From contig JARXKM010000023.1 of assembly GCA_030272785.1 (NCBI GenBank), positions 1 to 32,313 of the forward strand: a stretch of 32,313 nucleotides of DNA, written 5' to 3'. The notes under the pieces are model-generated. The model saw only the letters and a program-made list of their open reading frames with translations, was not told the DNA's origin and did no database searches. Both the position numbers and the translations under genes were made by a program. The stretch is from Pseudomonadota bacterium (GTDB lineage: Bacteria > Pseudomonadota > Gammaproteobacteria > Burkholderiales > Burkholderiaceae_D). This document shows, piece after piece, positions 27,816 through 32,313 of the stretch. Position 1 is the first letter of the stretch. Each line of letters opens with the position of its first letter.

Positions 27816-28477
27816 TGGCGGCGCTGACGCGCGCTGCCATCGGCGCCGACGGCTGGTGCGGCCAGGCGCTGCGCTACGACTCGCCCAACTGCGACGCCAG
27901 GCCGGCCGGCGCCCAGGTCGAGCTGCTGGTGGTGCACAACATCAGCCTGCCGGCCGGGCGCTTCGGCGGCCCGCACATCGCCGACCTGTTTACCAACCGC
28001 GTCGATTTCGCCGCCGACCCCTCGTTCGCCGACCTGCGCGGCCTGACCGTCTCGGCCCACTTCCTGGTGCGCCGCGACGGCGCCGTGCTGCAGTTCGTCT
28101 CGTGCGAACAGCGCGCCTGGCATGCCGGCGTGTCGCGCTTCGGCGGCCGCGAACAATGCAACGATTTTTCGGTCGGCGTGGAAATGGAAGGCTCGGATTT
28201 TGTTGCATTTTCGCCAGCGCAATATGAATCGCTGGCCGCGCTGACGCTGGCGCTGGCGGCGCGCTATCCGCTGGCCGCGGTGCAGGGGCACGAACACGTC
28301 GCGCCTGGCCGGAAAACCGATCCCGGACCGTACTTTGACTGGGAAATGCTGGCAAACCGGCTCAGCGAGGCGGCCGCCCGGCTGCCTCATAACAGTGCAG
28401 TGTTAGTGACCGCTCACCGTCTGGTCGGCGTGGTTTCCGCGCTGAAAAATGTCAATCCCTTGCACCAAAAAAAATAG
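27815..28477 (+). CDS. ampD: 1,6-anhydro-N-acetylmuramyl-L-alanine amidase AmpD
   Basis: 220 residues starting at the ATG that shares its A with the pilR stop. Zinc ligands H41 (VVHNISL), H159 and D169 (HEHVAPGRKTDPG) and the VGVEMEG glutamate are all present, matching the amidase_2 fold. It removes the peptide from anhydro-MurNAc peptides in the cytoplasm during cell-wall recycling; in bacteria with an AmpR/AmpC system its loss raises beta-lactamase. No signal peptide, consistent with AmpD rather than AmiD. The C-terminal ~30 residues (NSAVLVTAHRLVGVV...) extend past the usual end and may be non-essential. The ORF-track frame starts far upstream through pilR and should be ignored. Confidence 0.94.
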
Positions 28478-28511
28478 CAAATATTTAGTCCCCAATGGTG
28501 TCCGAAATGTA

Positions 28512-28540
28512 TTGCGTGTGCTTAGTTCAGGTACTACAAT
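28512..28540 (+). promoter_or_regulatory. Sigma-70 promoter of nrdA
   Basis: TTGCGT (28512-28517), 17-base spacer, TACAAT (28535-28540). Both hexamers are good matches and the start point would fall near 28547, leaving a leader of about 250 bases before the nrdA start at 28799. Confidence 0.75.
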
Positions 28541-28546
28541 TAGTCT
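28531..28546. promoter_or_regulatory. NrdR box 1
   Basis: GTACTACAATTAGTCT has the palindromic ACTA-N4-TAGT core of NrdR boxes (consensus acaCwAtATaTwGtgt) and overlaps the -10 of the nrdA promoter. Confidence 0.75.
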
Positions 28547-28560
28547 CACTTCAGCGCTCA

Positions 28561-28576
28561 TGACTAGATGTAGTGG
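28561..28576. promoter_or_regulatory. NrdR box 2
   Basis: TGACTAGATGTAGTGG, core ACTAGATGTAGT, begins 30 bases after box 1, about three helical turns, the paired spacing expected for cooperative NrdR binding. Confidence 0.78.
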
Positions 28577-28798
28577 TGCCGAAGGGTTCACCCCCGGCAC
28601 AGTTTCACCCCCGCCCAGCACGCCTGGAACGGTTTTAACGCAGCGTAATCCACCCATGTTTCCACGTCGTTTGCCCACAGGCTGCAACGGTGGTGGGGTA
28701 TTTTTTGCTTTTTTTATTAGTTGACGGACCCGCCCACCCGGCGGTCCACTTGATAACAATGGCAGCAGCACGACTGCATGCCGCCCCTGGGAGCCTCA
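28577..28798 (+). other. Long nrdA leader, structured, no gene seen
   Basis: This ~220-base stretch between the promoter and nrdA holds no convincing ORF. It contains a CCCAC/GTGGG hairpin (28674-28697) followed by ATTTTTTGCTTTTTTT, which looks like a weak terminator or attenuator, and then a stronger GGACC(C)GCC/GGCGGTCC hairpin (28726-28747) ahead of the GGGAG ribosome-binding site. No known riboswitch pattern was recognised. Confidence 0.45.
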
Positions 28799-31732
28799 AT
28801 GCAAACATCACAAGACATGTCTACCAATCCTCTGCACGTCACCCCAGGCTTGACGGCTCCCGCGGCGGCCGGCAGCGCCGCCGAGCTCGCATCGCACGGC
28901 GACTACCGCATCATCCGCCGCAACGGCGCCGTCGTCGCCTTCGAGCCGTCGAAGATCGCCATCGCCGTCACCAAGGCGTTTCTGGCCGTCACCGGCGGGC
29001 AGGGCGCCGCCTCGGCGCGCGTGCGCGACCTGGTCGAGCAGCTCACCGCCAGCGTGGTCGCCGCGCTGGTGCGCCGCCACCCGGGCGGCGGCACCTTCCA
29101 TATCGAAGACGTGCAGGACCAGGTGGAATTGTCGCTGATGCGCTCGGGCGAGCACGACGTCGCGCGCGCCTACGTGCTGTACCGCGCCAAGCACATGGAA
29201 GTGCGCCGCCTGGCCAAGGAAGCCCAGGGCGGCTCCGCCAGCCTGGCTGCGCCACTGCTGCACGTGACCGAGAACGGCGAGCGCCGTGCACTGGACATGA
29301 ACCAGGTCCGTGACCTGATCAACGCGGCCTGCGTCGGCCTCGAAAAACACGTCGACGCCGACGCCATCCTGGCCGAGACGGTGCGCAACCTGTACGACGG
29401 CGTGCCGGTCGAAGAGCTGCACAAGTCCGCCATCCTGGCGGCGCGCGCGCTGATGGAAAAAGACCCGGCCTATTCGCAGGTGACGGCGCGCATCCTGCTG
29501 CACACGATCCGCAAGGAAGTGTTCGGCCAGGAAGTGCCGCAGGCGAAAGCGGCGGCTCACTATGTCGAGTACTTCCCGCAGTACATCGCCAAGGGCATCG
29601 CCAGCGAGCTGCTCGATCCGGTGCTGGCCACCTACGACCTGGCCAAGCTGGCCCGCGCGCTGGTCGCCGACCGCGACCTGCAGTTCGGCTACATCGGCCT
29701 GCAGACGCTGTACGACCGCTACTTCCTGCACGTGCGCGATGTGCGCATCGAGATGCCGCAGGCGTTCTACATGCGCGTCGCGATGGGCCTGTCGCTGCGC
29801 GAGGAAAACCGCGAAGCGCGCGCCATCGAGTTCTACCACCTGCTGTCGTCGTTCGACTTCATGAGCTCGACCCCGACCCTGTTTAACGCCGGCACCCTGC
29901 GCTCGCAGCTGTCGTCGTGCTACCTGACGACCGTCTCGGACGACCTCGAAGGCATTTTCGACGCCATCAAGGAAAACGCGCTGCTGGCCAAGTTCGCCGG
30001 CGGCCTGGGCAACGACTGGACCCCGGTGCGCGCGCTCGGCGCCCACATCAAGGGCACCAACGGCAAGTCGCAAGGCGTGGTGCCGTTCCTCAAAGTGGTC
30101 AACGACACCGCCGTCGCGGTCAACCAGGGCGGCAAGCGCAAGGGCGCGGTCTGCGCCTACCTGGAAACCTGGCACATGGACATCGAGGAATTCCTCGACC
30201 TGCGCAAGAACACCGGCGACGACCGCCGCCGCACCCACGACATGAACACCGCCAACTGGATCCCGGACATGTTCATGAAGCGCGTGATGGAAAAGGGCGA
30301 GTGGACCTTGTTTACGCCGTCGGAGACGCCGGACCTGCACGACAAGGTCGGCAAGGCCTTCGAGGCGGCCTACCTCGGCTACGAAGCGCAAGCGGCGGCC
30401 GGTGAACTGCGCGTGTTCAAAAAGATCGCCGCGCTCGACCTGTGGCGCAAGATGCTGTCGATGCTGTTCGAAACGGGCCACCCGTGGATCACCTTCAAGG
30501 ATCCGTGCAACATCCGTTCGCCGCAGTCGCACGTCGGCGTCGTCCACAGCTCGAACCTGTGCACCGAGATCACCTTGAACACCAGCGCCGATGAAATCGC
30601 CGTCTGCAACCTCGGTTCGGTGAACATGCCGGCGCACATGAAAGAGGGCAAGCTCGACAAAGTCAAGCTGCAGAAAACCGTGCGCACCGCGATGCGCATG
30701 CTCGACAACGTCATCGATATCAATTACTACGCCGTCGAAAAGGCCCGCAACTCCAACCTGCGCCACCGTCCGGTCGGCATGGGCATCATGGGCTTCCAGG
30801 ACTGCCTGCACATGATGCGCGTGCCGTTCGCCTCGAACGAAGCGGTCGAATTCGCCGACCGCTCGATGGAAGCGGTGTGCTACTACGCCTACCTGGCCTC
30901 GACCGAACTGGCCGAAGAGCGCGGCCGCTACGAATCGTACGAAGGTTCGCTGTGGTCGCGCGGCATCTTGCCGCAAGATTCGGTGGCGTTGCTCGCTGAA
31001 GAGCGCGGCGGCTACCTGGAAGTCGATGCGTCGTCGGCGATGGACTGGACCCCGGTGCGCGAGCGCATCAAGCAGTTCGGCATGCGCAATTCGAACTGCG
31101 TGGCGATCGCGCCGACCGCGACGATCTCGAACATCATCGGCGTGTCGGCCTGCATCGAGCCGACCTTCCAGAACCTGTACGTGAAGTCGAACCTGTCGGG
31201 CGAATTCACCGAGATCAATTCCTACCTGGTGCGCGACCTCAAGGCGCGCGACCTGTGGGACGAAGTGATGATCGCCGACCTGAAGTACTTCGACGGCTCG
31301 CTGACCAAGATCGACCGCATCCCGCAAGACCTGCGCGATCTCTACGCCACCGCCTTCGAAGTGTCGCCAAGCTGGCTGGTGGAGGCCGCATCGCGCCGCC
31401 AGAAGTGGATCGACCAGGCGCAGTCGCTCAACATCTACATGGCCGGCGCGTCGGGCAAGAAGCTCGACGAGACGTACAAGCTGGCCTGGCTGCGCGGCCT
31501 CAAGACCACTTACTACCTGCGCACCATCGCGGCGACCCACATGGAGAAGTCGACTTCGAAGACCGGCGCGCTGAACGCGGTGTCGGTGGACGGCGGCATG
31601 TCGGCCAGCGCACAGAGCGCGGCGGCCGATGTGGCGGCGGCGGCAGTGGTGGCGGCGGCCGAAGCGGACGGCGCGGCGTGCTACCTGCGTCCGGGCGACG
31701 ACGGCTTCGAGGAATGCGAAGCCTGTCAATAA
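28799..31732 (+). CDS. nrdA: Class I ribonucleotide reductase, alpha subunit NrdA
   Basis: 977 residues when started at MQTSQDMSTNP (28799), which has GGGAG upstream; the ORF-track start seven codons earlier lacks one. An ATP-cone regulatory domain is at ~35-130 (YRIIRRNGAVVAFEPSKIAIAVTKAF). Catalytic cysteines are C374 (SSCYLTT), C588 (SSNLCTEI, the radical site) and the following AVCNLGS; the C-terminal CEACQ tail carries the pair that takes electrons from thioredoxin or glutaredoxin. It reduces ribonucleoside diphosphates to deoxy forms with NrdB. Expression is probably repressed by NrdR. The Ala-rich stretch before the C-terminus ([20 protein letters not shown]) is a flexible linker. Confidence 0.97.
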   Translation: MQTSQDMSTNPLHVTPGLTAPAAAGSAAELASHGDYRIIRRNGAVVAFEPSKIAIAVTKAFLAVTGGQGAASARVRDLVEQLTASVVAALVRRHPGGGTFHIEDVQDQVELSLMRSGEHDVARAYVLYRAKHMEVRRLAKEAQGGSASLAAPLLHVTENGERRALDMNQVRDLINAACVGLEKHVDADAILAETVRNLYDGVPVEELHKSAILAARALMEKDPAYSQVTARILLHTIRKEVFGQEVPQAKAAAHYVEYFPQYIAKGIASELLDPVLATYDLAKLARALVADRDLQFGYIGLQTLYDRYFLHVRDVRIEMPQAFYMRVAMGLSLREENREARAIEFYHLLSSFDFMSSTPTLFNAGTLRSQLSSCYLTTVSDDLEGIFDAIKENALLAKFAGGLGNDWTPVRALGAHIKGTNGKSQGVVPFLKVVNDTAVAVNQGGKRKGAVCAYLETWHMDIEEFLDLRKNTGDDRRRTHDMNTANWIPDMFMKRVMEKGEWTLFTPSETPDLHDKVGKAFEAAYLGYEAQAAAGELRVFKKIAALDLWRKMLSMLFETGHPWITFKDPCNIRSPQSHVGVVHSSNLCTEITLNTSADEIAVCNLGSVNMPAHMKEGKLDKVKLQKTVRTAMRMLDNVIDINYYAVEKARNSNLRHRPVGMGIMGFQDCLHMMRVPFASNEAVEFADRSMEAVCYYAYLASTELAEERGRYESYEGSLWSRGILPQDSVALLAEERGGYLEVDASSAMDWTPVRERIKQFGMRNSNCVAIAPTATISNIIGVSACIEPTFQNLYVKSNLSGEFTEINSYLVRDLKARDLWDEVMIADLKYFDGSLTKIDRIPQDLRDLYATAFEVSPSWLVEAASRRQKWIDQAQSLNIYMAGASGKKLDETYKLAWLRGLKTTYYLRTIAATHMEKSTSKTGALNAVSVDGGMSASAQSAAADVAAAAVVAAAEADGAACYLRPGDDGFEECEACQ

Positions 31733-31740
31733 ACAAGCGT

Positions 31741-31780
31741 CGGGTCTGGGGGGCTGACCCGTGGGTCAGACCCCGGTTTT
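31741..31780 (+). repeat. GGGTCTG...CAGACCC hairpin repeat between nrdA and nrdB
   Basis: CGGGTCTGGGGGGCTGACCC followed by GTGGGTCAGACCCCGGTTTT. It can fold as CTGAC/GTCAG or as an outer GGGTCT/AGACCC stem, ending in a T run. It resembles the dispersed GGGTCTGACCC-type palindromes of Oxalobacteraceae, and could attenuate transcription into nrdB. Confidence 0.65.
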
Positions 31781-31874
31781 GCTCTCGGCATATTCGCCGC
31801 GAAACGACTAGAATTTGAAGCATGCGCTGCATCGCGGCGCGTGAACGACACACCATCAAGAAGGAAACATCATC

Positions 31875-32313
31875 ATGTTGTCATGGGACGAAGACACCTC
31901 CACCGCGCCAGCGGCCAGCCTGCCGCACGGTAGCGCCGACCCGGCAGCCGAAGCGCCGGCCGATGCCGCGCTGGTTGCCAAGCGCGTCAACGCGGACGAC
32001 AAACGCATCATCAACGGCAAGACCGACGTCAACCAGCTGGTCCCGTTCAAGTACAAATGGGCGTGGGACAAATACCTGGCCGGCTGCGCGAACCACTGGA
32101 TGCCGCAAGAGGTCAACATGCAGCGCGACATCGAATTGTGGAAAAATCCCAACGGTTTGACCGAGGACGAGCGTCGCCTGGTGAAAAGAAATTTGGGCTT
32201 CTTCGTGACCGCCGATTCGCTCGCCGCCAACAACATCGTGCTCGGCACTTATCGCCATATCACGGCGCCGGAATGCCGCCAATACCTGCTGCGCCAGGCC
32301 TTCGAAGAGGCGA
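31875..32313 (+). CDS. nrdB: Class I ribonucleotide reductase, beta subunit NrdB, partial
   Basis: The gene runs off the right edge, with 146 residues visible, so it is absent from the ORF track in the correct frame. It starts [15 protein letters not shown] with AAGAAGGAAAC upstream. After an Ala-rich N-terminal tail come [37 protein letters not shown] and [16 protein letters not shown], all standard for NrdB, including the first iron-binding region around HWMPQEVNM. It holds the di-iron tyrosyl radical cofactor used by NrdA. It lies 142 bases after nrdA, separated by the hairpin repeat. Confidence 0.95.
   Translation, partial: MLSWDEDTSTAPAASLPHGSADPAAEAPADAALVAKRVNADDKRIINGKTDVNQLVPFKYKWAWDKYLAGCANHWMPQEVNMQRDIELWKNPNGLTEDERRLVKRNLGFFVTADSLAANNIVLGTYRHITAPECRQYLLRQAFEEA

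Noticed and set aside
28575-28700. Cobalamin riboswitch upstream of nrdA
   Set aside because: No recognisable B12 box or conserved core; GC-rich hairpins alone are not enough.
28808-31729. 973-residue minus-strand ORF opposite nrdA
   Set aside because: Antisense shadow produced by high GC content and codon bias; nrdA is unmistakable.

Overview
The window looks like chromosomal DNA from a GC-rich betaproteobacterium, most likely an Oxalobacteraceae relative (Massilia/Duganella/Janthinobacterium group). The grounds are the protein sequences and the gene order: rppH divergent from proS plus a lytic transglycosylase, ffh, then ypjD (ccsA-like) with a PP0621-type small protein, a PilS/PilR-type pair, ampD, and nrdA-nrdB. 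No species can be assigned from sequence alone. No rRNA, tRNA, CRISPR array, transposase or prophage gene was seen.

Layout. (a) 1-1692, minus: a CPA2-type antiporter overlapping a YbdK-type carboxylate-amine ligase that runs off the left edge. (b) 1888-4467, plus: one large protein joining a calcineurin-like metallophosphoesterase to a STAND (NB-ARC/NACHT-like) P-loop NTPase; this is the best candidate for an uncharacterised, possibly defensive, system. (c) 4518-7154, minus: a compact MoxR ATPase, GNAT acetyltransferase and VWA protein operon. (d) 7326-8019, plus: two small periplasmic c-type cytochromes closed by a strong terminator and three copies of a palindromic repeat. (e) 8237-11406, minus: DUF1841 protein and two tandem paralogous secreted double retropepsin-like proteins; the upstream one, fused to Sel1-like repeats, carries a one-base frameshift. 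(f) 11493-14676: rppH, and divergently proS with a GTG-started lytic transglycosylase. (g) 14909-16918, minus: a Lys/Ala-tailed SWIB-domain protein and ffh.

(h) 17098-22096, plus: a solitary periplasmic solute-binding protein, a serine hydrolase, and a three-gene NitT/TauT-type ABC transporter whose last gene has its 3' end tandemly duplicated together with two palindromes. This block sits between ffh and ypjD, which are commonly neighbours. (i) 22401-28477: ypjD, a PP0621-like protein, a PilS-like kinase, a divergent DoxX/MarR pair wedged in, a PilR-like sigma-54 regulator and ampD. In front of the regulator is a short ORF that resembles the start of ypjD, promoter region included. (j) 28478-32313: nrdA with a recognisable sigma-70 promoter and two NrdR-box-like sites, a long structured leader, and the start of nrdB, with a hairpin repeat between the two genes.

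Functionally the core genes are translation and secretion (proS, ffh), RNA decay (rppH), peptidoglycan turnover (lytic transglycosylase, ampD), cytochrome c-related functions and dNTP synthesis (nrdAB). The accessory material is concentrated in the STAND gene, the protease pair, the ABC-transporter block and the DoxX/MarR wedge.
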